DNA from: Corynebacterium glucuronolyticum
Lineage (GTDB): Bacteria > Actinomycetota > Actinomycetes > Mycobacteriales > Mycobacteriaceae
Assembly (NCBI GenBank): GCA_022772305.1
Contig: JALFAQ010000011.1
Location: 1-43,247 of the forward strand
Length of the DNA stretch: 43,247 nucleotides
Reading direction: 5' to 3'
How positions within the stretch are numbered: position 1 is the stretch's first letter; each line of letters opens with the position of its first letter. Positions 35,859 to 43,247 of this stretch are shown here, in pieces. The notes below the pieces were generated by a model. That model saw only the letters and a list, made by a program, of their open reading frames with translations, made no database searches and had not been told where the DNA came from. Position numbers and translations under genes: made by a program.

Positions 35859-36274
35859 TTGCCCTCGGTTTCACTCCCACCACGCAGTATCCCACAACCG
35901 TCGAAAAGCCCACGGACGGCACCGTCACCGACTGAGACCTCTACGCCGACCCCTCCGGCGCGGTCCATTACACCTTCACCGACCAGTCCGGCACGCACCA
36001 CGAGGGCTGTTCCATCCAGTGCGATAACGGCACCAGCGTCGAGATCGAGCAGCTGCGCTCCGGCCTCGTCTGCGACGGCATGATCTTCCCCTGGTTTTCG
36101 GTCCTTGCCGACGCCCCAGGGTTCTACACCACCCTCTTCCCGGATCTCGAATCTTGGCAGGAGACGCAGGAGCCCTTCAACCTGCGCGAACAATTTGGCG
36201 ACTTCATCAAGGACGACGCCCCCGGCTCCACCGGCTCCTGGTACAAGCGCTCCCGCTTCAGTGTGCTCCCCTGA
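35855..36274 (+). pseudogene. paralogue C, truncated and interrupted by a TGA
   Basis: From an ATG that overlaps the stop of paralogue B the frame reads 26 codons to a TGA at 35933-35935. It then continues in the same frame with DLYADPSGAVHYTFTDQSG through WQETQEPFN to GSWYKRSRFSVLP and a final TGA. The TGA sits where paralogue B has Trp (WGIYPDPSG against *DLYADPSG), so it is probably a TGG to TGA nonsense mutation. The reconstructed protein has 139 residues, about half the length of the paralogues, and ends near the WYRVEIDCG region. The final stop codon lies in the left end of the inverted-repeat element. Confidence 0.65.
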
Positions 36275-36358
36275 CAGTTTGTGGGCATCTGCGAATGGAG
36301 CAAACCATATACCCCAGTTGGTCAGATGTGCTAGAGGCCAGGTGCCCACAAACTGTCA
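36272..36358. repeat. 87-bp element with 16-bp perfect inverted termini
   Basis: TGACAGTTTGTGGGCA at 36272-36287 is repeated in exact inverse at 36343-36358, with 55 bp between. A smaller inner stem CATCTG/CAGATG is possible (36287-36292 with 36323-36328). The TGA at each end is the stop codon of the gene coming in from that side. It could be a MITE-like or REP-like element, or a bidirectional terminator with a long loop. Confidence 0.6.
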
Positions 36359-37240
36359 CGCACCCCAAAAACCTTCCTCCACCTCGCCCCGAGTCGGAGT
36401 GTCCGCACCGACCCGCGTCACGGTGATGGCAGCAGCGGTGGCGGCAAACTCCAAAATGGACCGCCACTCATCTTCGCTGAGTGCCAGGATCCCATCCCGA
36501 TCCAGTCCGCGACGCTCACATTCTGCCATGAGCGCAGCCATGACCGTGTCACCTGCGCCGATGGTGTCGGCAACCTTCACACTGGGTGCCTCCACCGTGA
36601 GCGACCCAAATGGCGCGCGTACGCTGATTCCCGAGCTGCCCCGCGTGACAATGACCACGGGCACGGAGGACACATCGCCCATGAACTCTTCCTCGGCGTC
36701 GCTCATCTTCAACACGGTGACGTGGGGGAGCATGGTGCCCAAGAATTCCCGGTGCGCGGGGGAGTTATATAAGGGCCGGATATTGGGATCGAGGCAGACG
36801 ACAGCGCCATTGGCCGCGGATTCCGCACACGCCGCGGCATACCTGCTGGCAGCGGGCTCCAAAGACAGCGAAACCGTGCCGAAGCAGGCAAACCCCGAGG
36901 TAGCGGCCTCCGGCTCGGCGAACCGGTCTGCCGTCCCGTCGACGTAGAACTGGTAGGAGGCGGATCCGTCTTCCGCAACAGAAGTCACAGCCAACGTCGT
37001 CGGCTCGTCACCGCGCAACACCTGTGAGGTATCCACGTTTGCCGAGGCCAGGGCATTAATGAGATCCTGTCCGAAGGCGTCCGTCGACAAGCGAGAAACA
37101 AACCGCGTCTCGCATCCCAGCCGACCGCACGCCCGGGCGACGTTGAACGGGCCACCTCCGAGCGCGGGCACGAGGGGCGCGAGCCGCTCTGCAGAGGAGG
37201 GAACCAGATCAATGAGGCCTTCTCCGTACACGGTAATCAT
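36356..37240 (-). CDS. scrK: fructokinase (PfkB family)
   Basis: A 294-residue PfkB-family sugar kinase. Motif 1 is LGGGPFNVARACGRLG near residue 27, and motif 2 is VADTIGAGDTVMAAL with the catalytic Asp near residue 195. GEGLIDLVP at the N-terminus is typical of fructokinases. Divergent orientation to the sucrose-6-phosphate hydrolase gene supports fructose as the substrate, giving fructose-6-phosphate. I start at the ATG at 37240, which has TACGGT 7 nt upstream and no RBS (leaderless style); a GTG at 37249 is an alternative. The last codon region and stop lie in the inverted-repeat element. Confidence 0.82.
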   Translation of the reverse strand: MITVYGEGLIDLVPSSAERLAPLVPALGGGPFNVARACGRLGCETRFVSRLSTDAFGQDLINALASANVDTSQVLRGDEPTTLAVTSVAEDGSASYQFYVDGTADRFAEPEAATSGFACFGTVSLSLEPAASRYAAACAESAANGAVVCLDPNIRPLYNSPAHREFLGTMLPHVTVLKMSDAEEEFMGDVSSVPVVIVTRGSSGISVRAPFGSLTVEAPSVKVADTIGAGDTVMAALMAECERRGLDRDGILALSEDEWRSILEFAATAAAITVTRVGADTPTRGEVEEGFWGA

Positions 37241-37247
37241 AAGTTTC

Positions 37248-37257
37248 ACCGTACACT
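37248..37257. promoter_or_regulatory. overlapping divergent -10 elements of scrK and scrB
   Basis: TACACT (37252-37257, plus strand) lies 6 nt before the scrB ATG, and TACGGT (37253-37248, minus strand) lies 7 nt before the scrK ATG. The two genes are only 23 bp apart, so the promoters overlap and each -35 region would fall inside the other gene. Confidence 0.4.
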
Positions 37258-37263
37258 GAACTC

Positions 37264-38421
37264 ATGTCGTACCGCCCGCGCTTTCACCTCACCCCTCCCA
37301 CCGGCCGCCTCAACGATCCGAACGGCATCACACTCATCGGGGACACGCTGCACGTTTTTTACCAGCACGACCCTGCCTTTGGAATCGGTCCGAAGCGCAC
37401 CGGCTGGGGGCACGCCAAGCTTTCCTTGCAGCAGGCTGCGGAGTGGAGCGACGCAGCCTGGGTACACCTGCCTGATGCCCTCTACCCGGATGCCCCCTAC
37501 GACAAAAACGGCGTGTACTCCGGTGGTTCCGTGGTTCTCGACAACGGCGATATCCAGCTGTTTTATACCGGAAACCTGAAGGAAGACGGTGTCCGCCACG
37601 CCACCCAGAACCGCGTCTTCGTGGAGGACATCGACGGCCCCGCCGGCGGCTTCTACCGTCGCGACCCCCACAATCCGCTTATCGAGGGCCCCGCCCCCGG
37701 CTACACCAACCACTACCGCGATCCCCAGATCGTGCAGCTCCCAGATAAGACTTACCGCATGGCCCTCGGCGCCCAAACCACCGATGAAAAGGGCGCGATC
37801 GTCATCTACACTTCGCCTGACCTCGAGCATTGGACCTTCCAAGGTCCCATTGCAGGAATCGACCTCCCCGGCGCCTACATGTACGAATGCCCCAACCTCA
37901 TCCGCCTTCGCGACGAGGCCGACAACCAGTGGTACGACCTCATCGTTTTCTGCCCCCAATACCCCGACCGCGATGAGTGCGTGTGGGCCGTCGGCACCCT
38001 CGACGGTCTCACCTTCCACCCCCTGACCAGCTTCAACAAAGTCGACCACGGCTCCCACTTCTATGCCCCGCAGCTTATCGAGCGCGACGGCGAGGCCCTC
38101 ATGCTCGGCTGGATGGGACTGCCCGGCCAAGACCCTGACACCACCTTCGCCGCCGAGGGCTGGCTCCACTGCCTCACCCTCCCGCGCCGCGTCTGCCTCA
38201 ACCACGGCGAGCTGTTCCAAGAGCTCATCAGCCCCGTCGAACCGCGGCGAGAGCACCCCGAGGTTCACTGGGACCCCGACACCCGCACCTTCACCGTGGC
38301 CAACCAGCACGTCCAGATCTCCGACGGCATCGACCCCGACCCGCGCATTGTTCACGACGGCTGCGCCCTCGAAGTCACCGCCGCCGGCGGCCGCCTCGCC
38401 TTTTCCAGCGTCCTTCTTTAA
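37264..38421 (+). CDS. scrB: sucrose-6-phosphate hydrolase (GH32)
   Basis: A 385-residue GH32 five-bladed beta-propeller enzyme. The nucleophile is D18 in GRLNDPNG, the transition-state stabiliser D153 is in YRDPQ, and the acid/base E208 is in MYECPN. It is shorter than many GH32 enzymes (about 430-500), apparently because the C-terminal beta-sandwich is reduced. No signal peptide is present, so it is cytosolic and fits hydrolysis of sucrose-6-phosphate delivered by the PTS to glucose-6-phosphate and fructose. There is no RBS; a leaderless start is likely. It is followed by a terminator-like hairpin. Confidence 0.9.
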   Translation: MSYRPRFHLTPPTGRLNDPNGITLIGDTLHVFYQHDPAFGIGPKRTGWGHAKLSLQQAAEWSDAAWVHLPDALYPDAPYDKNGVYSGGSVVLDNGDIQLFYTGNLKEDGVRHATQNRVFVEDIDGPAGGFYRRDPHNPLIEGPAPGYTNHYRDPQIVQLPDKTYRMALGAQTTDEKGAIVIYTSPDLEHWTFQGPIAGIDLPGAYMYECPNLIRLRDEADNQWYDLIVFCPQYPDRDECVWAVGTLDGLTFHPLTSFNKVDHGSHFYAPQLIERDGEALMLGWMGLPGQDPDTTFAAEGWLHCLTLPRRVCLNHGELFQELISPVEPRREHPEVHWDPDTRTFTVANQHVQISDGIDPDPRIVHDGCALEVTAAGGRLAFSSVLL

Positions 38422-38426
38422 CGCAT

Positions 38427-38455
38427 AATCCCAGCCCTCATTTAAGGCCGGGATT
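38427..38455 (+). terminator. hairpin after scrB
   Basis: AATCCCAGCC pairs with GGCCGGGATT except for one base, with a 9-nt loop, starting 5 nt past the scrB stop and followed by GTCC. Confidence 0.5.
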
Positions 38456-38689
38456 GTCCATACCCAATCGCATTTGCCCAGCTCGGCGTCAGCAGGTGTG
38501 CGAATAGTAGCCGGAAAAAACGGCCTCTTTCCGCACACCTGCCAAAACACATGCCCAAACCCATAAACGTTAAGTCATGCAAATAGATAGCCAAAACGAC
38601 CCTGTCCGAAACCAAGCATTTTGTTGCTTTAATGCAGCGAAAACCCCACAATAATTAGCAGTAAGTCACAAAGACACAAGGAATGTTTC
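38456..38689. promoter_or_regulatory. leader region of ptsS with a long stem-loop
   Basis: This stretch has no gene. It holds a perfect 11-bp inverted repeat GCAGGTGTGCG/CGCACACCTGC (38492-38502 and 38532-38542), with an inner GCCG/CGGC stem around seven residues of mostly A. The sequence after it is A/T-rich and probably holds the ptsS promoter; I cannot place it. The RBS AAGGA lies 8 nt before the ptsS ATG. Confidence 0.45.
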
Positions 38690-40675
38690 ATGGAACACAA
38701 GGACGTAGCCAAGCGCGTCCTCGCTGCCATCGGCGGCGAGCAGAACATTGTTGGTGCCGCCCACTGCGCGACGCGCCTGCGCATGGTGCTGAAAGATATG
38801 GACAAGGTGGACACGGCCACCCTGGACAACGACCCGGACCTGAAAGGCACCTTCGAAACCGGTGGCATGTTTCAGGTCATCGTGGGTCCCGGCGACGTGG
38901 ACATTGTTTTCGACGAGATGGATAAACAAACCTCCAAAAACATCGCAGTTTCCACGGAAGAGCTCAAGACCGTCGCCGCCAAGCAGGGCAATTGGTTCAC
39001 CCGCGCGATCAAGGTCCTCTCGGACATCTTCGTACCGCTGATTCCGATCCTGGTCGGCGGCGGCCTCCTCATGGCCCTGAACAACGTGCTCACCGCCGAA
39101 GGTCTCTTCGGCACGCAATCGCTCGTGCAAATGTTCCCGGCGATCGAGGGCATGTCCCAAATGGTGAACCTCCTCGCCTCCGCGCCGTTCGCATTCCTGC
39201 CTGTGCTCGTGGGCTTCACCGCAACGAAGCGCTTCGGCGGCAACGAGTACCTCGGCGCCGGCATCGGCATGGCCATGGTCTCGCCCGCGCTGGTCAACGG
39301 CTACGAAGTAGCCAACGCGATGAATGACGGCTCGATGGCGTACTGGGACCTCTTCGGCCTCTCGGTCGCCCAAGCCGGCTACCAGGGCTCGGTTCTCCCG
39401 GTCCTCGCCGTCGCCTGGATCCTCGCCACGATCGAAAAATTCCTCCACTCAAAGCTCAAAGGCACCGCGGACTTCCTCATCACCCCGGTCTTGACCCTCC
39501 TCGTCACCGGTTTCATCACCTTCATCGCCGTCGGCCCCTTCATGCGCTGGCTTGGCGACACCCTCATCGTCGGTCTCCAAAACATCTACGATTTCGGCGG
39601 TCCCGTCGGCGGCTTCCTCTTCGGCCTCGTCTACTCGCCCATCGTCATCACGGGCCTCCACCAGTCGTTCCCGCCGGTCGAGCTCGAGCTCTTCAAGCAA
39701 GGTGGTTCCTTTATCTTTGCGACGGCCTCCATGGCCAACATTGCGCAAGGTGCCGCCGCCCTCGCCGTCTACTTCCACGCCAAGTCCGAAAAGCTCAAGG
39801 GCCTCGCCGGCTCCTCGGGTATCTCGGCCATCTTCGGCATTACCGAGCCGGCCATTTTCGGTGTGAACCTGCGCCTGCGCTGGCCGTTCTACACGGGCAT
39901 GGCCTGTGCCGCGATCGGTGGCATGCTCATCGCCATCTTCCAGATCAAGGCCGTGGCCCTCGGTGCCGCGGGCTTCATCGGTGCGGTGTCCATCCGCGCC
40001 ACGGACATCCCGATGTTCCTCGTCTGCGCGGTCATCACCTTCGTCCTGTCCTTTGTGGCAGCGTTTGTCGCCGGTCGCTACATGATAGCCAAGAACGGCA
40101 CGATCGACCCGGATGCAACCGAGGCACCTGCCCCGGCCCCCGTAACCTCCACTTCAACAGCCACGCGAGCGTCAGCGAGCGAGGCTGCAACCACCCTCGC
40201 TTCCCCCTTGACCGGCGAATCGATCAACCTCGCCGAGGTCTCTGATCCCATGTTCGCGCAGGGCAAGCTGGGTAGGGGAGTGGCCATCATCCCGACGATC
40301 GGCGAGCTCCGCGCCCCTATCGACGGTAAGGTGACCGTCACCTTCCCCTCCGGCCATGCCTATGCCGTCCGCGGCAAGGGCTCCGACGGCAAGAACGTCG
40401 ATGTTCTCATGCACATCGGCTTCGACACGGTGAACCTCGACGGCGAGCATTTCACGCCCCACGTCCGCAAGGGTGACATGGTCAAACAGGGCGATCTCCT
40501 ATGCGAGTTCGACATCCCCGCCATTGCCGCCGCCGGCTATGAGGTTACCACGCCAATGGTAATATCTAACTATAAGAAGTTGGGCTCGGTCCTGCCCCTT
40601 GTCACCAGCGACCAGGTATCCGCCGGTGACCCCGTCCTCGCAGTCGAACCGAAGCCCGTAGTGGAGGCACAATAA
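38690..40675 (+). CDS. ptsS: sucrose PTS permease EIIBCA
   Basis: A 661-residue fused phosphotransferase permease that imports sucrose as sucrose-6-phosphate. The EIIB domain comes first, with phosphorylated C26 in AAHCATRLR. The EIIC domain spans about residues 105-475 with ten or so TM segments ([38 protein letters not shown]). A Pro/Ala/Thr linker near 470-500 leads to the EIIA domain with H575 in [15 protein letters not shown]. The B-C-A order and length match corynebacterial PtsS. It lies downstream of scrB with its own leader and overlaps the DyP gene as TAATG. Confidence 0.94.
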   Translation: MEHKDVAKRVLAAIGGEQNIVGAAHCATRLRMVLKDMDKVDTATLDNDPDLKGTFETGGMFQVIVGPGDVDIVFDEMDKQTSKNIAVSTEELKTVAAKQGNWFTRAIKVLSDIFVPLIPILVGGGLLMALNNVLTAEGLFGTQSLVQMFPAIEGMSQMVNLLASAPFAFLPVLVGFTATKRFGGNEYLGAGIGMAMVSPALVNGYEVANAMNDGSMAYWDLFGLSVAQAGYQGSVLPVLAVAWILATIEKFLHSKLKGTADFLITPVLTLLVTGFITFIAVGPFMRWLGDTLIVGLQNIYDFGGPVGGFLFGLVYSPIVITGLHQSFPPVELELFKQGGSFIFATASMANIAQGAAALAVYFHAKSEKLKGLAGSSGISAIFGITEPAIFGVNLRLRWPFYTGMACAAIGGMLIAIFQIKAVALGAAGFIGAVSIRATDIPMFLVCAVITFVLSFVAAFVAGRYMIAKNGTIDPDATEAPAPAPVTSTSTATRASASEAATTLASPLTGESINLAEVSDPMFAQGKLGRGVAIIPTIGELRAPIDGKVTVTFPSGHAYAVRGKGSDGKNVDVLMHIGFDTVNLDGEHFTPHVRKGDMVKQGDLLCEFDIPAIAAAGYEVTTPMVISNYKKLGSVLPLVTSDQVSAGDPVLAVEPKPVVEAQ

Positions 40676-41688
40676 TGGAAGCAGTCAAACTCGCTCAAGA
40701 CATCGTCCAGGCTCCGCGGAAGAGCGCCATCTTCCTCACCCTGTGCATTAAAAATGGCAAGGAAGCCGACGCTCTCGGCGCGCTGGCCAGCATCTCCGGC
40801 CTCACCAACGCCGTCGGTTTCCGCGCCCCGGAAGCAGGCCTCACCTGCGTCACCGGTATCGGTGCCGATTTCTGGGACCGCGCCCTCGGCGTCGACAAGC
40901 CGGAGGGCCTCCACCCCTTCCGCGAGATTCAGGGGACCTACACGGCACCGTCCACCCCTGGCGACATCTTCTTCCACCTCCGTGCCCAGGAGTTCGATCG
41001 CTGTTTCGAGCTCGCCCGCCGCATCATGACGGCCTTCGGCGACGCCGTGGCCTCCTCCGACGAGGTCCAGGCCTTCCGCTATATGGATAACCGCGACCCC
41101 CTCGGTTTTGTCGACGGCACCGAGTCCCCCGAGGGCCACGCCGCCGCCGAGGCGGGCCTCATTCCCGACGGCCCCTGGGCTGGCGGTTCCTACATCGTCG
41201 CCCAGAAGTACACCCACGACATGCACGCGTGGGATTCCCTCCCCGTCGAGGAGCAGGAGAAGACCATCGGCCGCACGAAGTACGACGACATCGAGTTCGA
41301 CGAGGACGTGAAGCCCCACAACTCCCACGTCGCCCTGAACAGCATCAAGGATGCCGACGGCAACTCCCTCGAGATCGTCCGCGACAACCTCGCCTTCGGC
41401 TCCGCCGCCGGAGACCAGGGCACCTTCTTCATGAGCTACGCCGCCGACGTCCGCGTCACCGAGCTCATGCTCCGCCGCATGTTCATCGGCGAGCCCCGCG
41501 GCAACTACGATCGCATCCTCGACTTTTCGACTGCCCGTACCGGCGGCAATTTCTTCGCCCCACCCCAGGCCTTCCTCGACGACATCGAGTCCCACGCCCG
41601 CGAGGGCCTCCTCCCCGAGCCGGAGAACATCCCCAACCCCCTCCAGCCCGCCACCGAGCTCTCCGCCGCAGAGGGAATCTACAAGTAA
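40675..41688 (+). CDS. DyP-type heme peroxidase
   Basis: A 337-residue dye-decolourising peroxidase, probably class B/P by length. The catalytic-Asp motif GFVDGTE is at residues 144-150 (D147). The proximal heme His is likely H218 in PHNSHVAL, with R near 236 in EIVRDNLAFG as the distal Arg. GTFFMSYAADVRVTELMLRRMF is the typical late helix. There is no Tat or Sec signal peptide, so it is cytosolic or encapsulin cargo; the C-terminus lacks an obvious cargo peptide. The ATG shares one base with the ptsS stop, so translation is coupled to the sucrose permease, which is an odd pairing. It ends in a terminator. Confidence 0.93.
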   Translation: MEAVKLAQDIVQAPRKSAIFLTLCIKNGKEADALGALASISGLTNAVGFRAPEAGLTCVTGIGADFWDRALGVDKPEGLHPFREIQGTYTAPSTPGDIFFHLRAQEFDRCFELARRIMTAFGDAVASSDEVQAFRYMDNRDPLGFVDGTESPEGHAAAEAGLIPDGPWAGGSYIVAQKYTHDMHAWDSLPVEEQEKTIGRTKYDDIEFDEDVKPHNSHVALNSIKDADGNSLEIVRDNLAFGSAAGDQGTFFMSYAADVRVTELMLRRMFIGEPRGNYDRILDFSTARTGGNFFAPPQAFLDDIESHAREGLLPEPENIPNPLQPATELSAAEGIYK

Positions 41689-41702
41689 ACGCCTTCGAAC
41701 AC

Positions 41703-41724
41703 GCCCCGGCCATCGCGCCGGGGC
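41703..41724 (+). terminator. terminator after the DyP peroxidase gene
   Basis: GCCCCGGC and GCCGGGGC form a perfect 8-bp stem with a CATCGC loop, followed by TTTCCCGTTTTC, 15 nt past the stop. Confidence 0.75.
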
Positions 41725-41748
41725 TTTCCCGTTTTCTTGCCGGCAACC

Positions 41749-43073
41749 TCACTCCTCCTCAGTCCACGTCCGATTTCGGAACCTAAAGTCCTTCTCCTCG
41801 CCGAGTGCGATGCCGAGGTCGAGCTGGGGGGACAGGGTAGTCGGGGACGACGAAGCGCAGGAGCGTGACGGTGAGGCCAGTCTTTTCCAACTCATGGGCG
41901 ATATTTTCCAGCGCTGACTGCGCGGTGTATTCCATGTAGGCTACGACCTTGTCGGTGGCGGGGTAGGTGACGCCGCGACGCAGCCGGGTCCACCAGGATT
42001 GCGTACCCGTGCGGCCGCTCATGGCGTGCAATGATGCGGGACTTATCTTGATACGTCTCCAGCTGCAGGGATTTCACCAGGCTGGCCATGATCATGTAGA
42101 TGATGACGCTCCACACGACGCGGGACCACGTCGCCCCGTCCTGCTGCGAGTCGGTGATACGTGCGGTGAAGTTGCTGAGCACGAGGGCGCCGGAGTCGGC
42201 GGAGGTGATGTACAGCAGCAACCCAATGATCGTCGTCAGGAAGATGAGTATCGTGCCGCCGGGGTAGCTCGCGATGAGTTCGTAGAATCCGCGTTGTGGC
42301 TCGTTCATCGCTACCGCACCACATTCCGCGTCACCGCCGAGGATCCGGTCGAGCGCGGAGTTGCCGAAGAAGCTCATCCACAAAGGATGAACAGGAACGG
42401 AATGGTCAGCGTGCCGGCGACGAACTGACGCAGCGTGCGACCGCGCGACCCACCAAGCCCAGAAGAAGAGGGTCCAGGATTGCAGCCATTCCTGCGTGGC
42501 TTCCGGCGTTTCGGAGAACGCGTACGTGCCCAGCGTCGGCGCGATATCCACGAAATCCCCGATCGCCCCGTGAATCCGCTTGCCGATCAAGGGGCATAAG
42601 GCGCTCCTAATCGCCAGCGGCCTGTTCAGCCGGTAGGCGAAGTACCCAAACGCCATCCCCATGAGCGCGTACAGTGCCCACTCGGTCACGCCGTAGTGGA
42701 ACATCGCGAACACGACGGCATCCTCCGCCGCCTTGCGGTGGGTTGAAATACATGGTCACAGGCTCAGCGACGGAGAAAACATGAGGTCCACGCCGATTCC
42801 CGTGGCGAACAGCATCGCCGACCAGGAAAAACCCCAAAATTGCGGCCGCGAGTGGTCGGGTCCTAGCCGGATGCTCCCCGTCTTCCCGATGGCCACGAAC
42901 AGCACAAACACGATCGCCGCCGTTTCGCGCGCGAAGAGCGCCCACGCGGTGAGCACGAGGATGCCGAGCACGGAAAACCCCAGGACTGGTGGGGCGGAGG
43001 TGTGGTGCCCGTACGTCGACGGGTCGTCCACGTTGTATGTGCCTACGATTGGTCGCGGGGATTCCTGCGGCAC
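41749..43073 (-). pseudogene. broken BCCT-family choline/betaine transporter (BetT-like)
   Basis: Pieces of a BetT-like transporter appear in order in several frames. The N-terminus reads RLGPDHSRPQFWGFSWSAML and FATGIGVDLMF, then after a frameshift FSVAEPVTMYFNPP, then AEDAVVFAMFHYGVTEWALY and GKRIHGAIGDFVDIA. A large central part is missing before LQSWTLFFWAWWVARS. FFGNSALDRILGG, LLYITSADSGALVLSNF and the cytosolic tail RLRRGVTYPATDKVVAYMEY follow, then QLDLGIALGEEKDF to the TGA at 41751-41749. At least four frameshifts plus the internal deletion make it non-functional. BCCT transporters import choline or betaine for osmoprotection. Confidence 0.85.
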
Positions 43074-43123
43074 GCTAGCCAGCCCCTTTATATAGGTATC
43101 GCGGTCGCCTGAGTTGGCTCATT

Positions 43124-43247
43124 TTAGTGCCCCCTTGGTGGGTGGAGGATGGTGTTGACGAGGGTTTTGATGTTGTCGGGTAGTGGGACGGTGGCGTGGA
43201 TTGTTTGTCCGTTGACTTCTAGTTCGAAGCTTCGGTAGCGGCGTAGC
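43124..43247 (-). CDS. 3' end of an unidentified gene running in from the window edge
   Basis: The minus-strand frame enters at the window edge and reads LRRYRSFELEVNGQTIHATV, continues PLPDNIKTLVNTILHPP and ends RGH before the TAA at 43126-43124. Forty residues are visible. The composition is protein-like. The C-terminal beta-strand ELEVNGQTIHATV followed by a helix does not identify a family; a transposase tail is possible next to the decayed betT, but I cannot show it. Confidence 0.4.
   Translation of the reverse strand, partial: LRRYRSFELEVNGQTIHATVPLPDNIKTLVNTILHPPRGH

Noticed and set aside
35933..35935. Recoding of the in-frame TGA in paralogue C as selenocysteine or Trp
   Set aside because: The paralogue has Trp at this site, no SECIS-like stem was evident after the codon, and the copy is also truncated, so a nonsense mutation is simpler.
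37246..38550. 434-codon minus-strand frame opposite scrB
   Set aside because: Antisense shadow; GH32 catalytic residues are present on the plus strand.
1..43247. CRISPR arrays, tRNA or rRNA genes, prophage genes
   Set aside because: I saw no regularly spaced direct repeats, no cloverleaf-like sequence and no structural phage proteins.

Overview
The window looks like an accessory, sugar-catabolic region of a Corynebacterium-like actinobacterium. Supporting signs are a fused EIIBCA sucrose permease of the PtsS type, an araE/araR/araBDA block controlled by a LacI-type repressor (the arrangement known from pentose-using C. glutamicum strains), many GTG/TTG starts, and several genes that lack a Shine-Dalgarno but have a -10-like hexamer 6-7 nt before the start codon (leaderless style). 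I see no rRNA, tRNA, CRISPR or complete transposase. The genus is an inference; Actinomycetota is much safer.

Left part (1-8.3 kb): an isochorismatase-fold hydrolase cut by the window edge, a metallo-beta-lactamase-fold hydrolase, an OsmC protein, a right-handed beta-helix protein and a 262-residue unknown protein (paralogue A), separated by about 2.5 kb of decayed sequence that includes a membrane-protein remnant and an ABC-ATPase fragment. Then comes a HipA-like kinase plus DUF3037-type pair. The kinase frame is broken by two single-base losses, while the partner is intact.

Centre (8.4-25.3 kb): three catabolic modules. The xylose module is xylR (ROK repressor), xylA, an MFS xylose porter and xylB, with a perfect 10-bp inverted repeat before xylA. 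The D-serine module is dsdX-dsdA followed by a YheO/DauR-like regulator. The arabinose module is araE and araR on the minus strand, divergent from araBDA, with related 18-bp LacI-type operators in both intergenic regions.

Right part (25.3-43.2 kb): an orphan eight-TM membrane protein and two decayed genes lead into a complete non-phosphorylative L-fucose pathway. Fuconate dehydratase, FucP and FucU form one arm; fucose dehydrogenase, fuconolactonase and a 2-keto-3-deoxyfuconate aldolase form the other. An IclR regulator sits between them, and the same 13-bp core motif lies in front of both arms. The expected end products are pyruvate and L-lactaldehyde. Next are paralogue B, a nonsense-mutated paralogue C, an 87-bp element with 16-bp inverted termini, and a sucrose module (fructokinase, GH32 sucrose-6-phosphate hydrolase, sucrose PTS EIIBCA) whose last gene is translationally coupled to a DyP-type peroxidase. 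The window ends in a multiply broken BetT-like choline transporter and the 3' end of an unidentified gene.

The fucose and sucrose genes have strongly C/G-ending codons, whereas the HipA/DUF3037 pair and the orphan membrane protein are visibly richer in A/T. This suggests a mosaic assembled from different sources.
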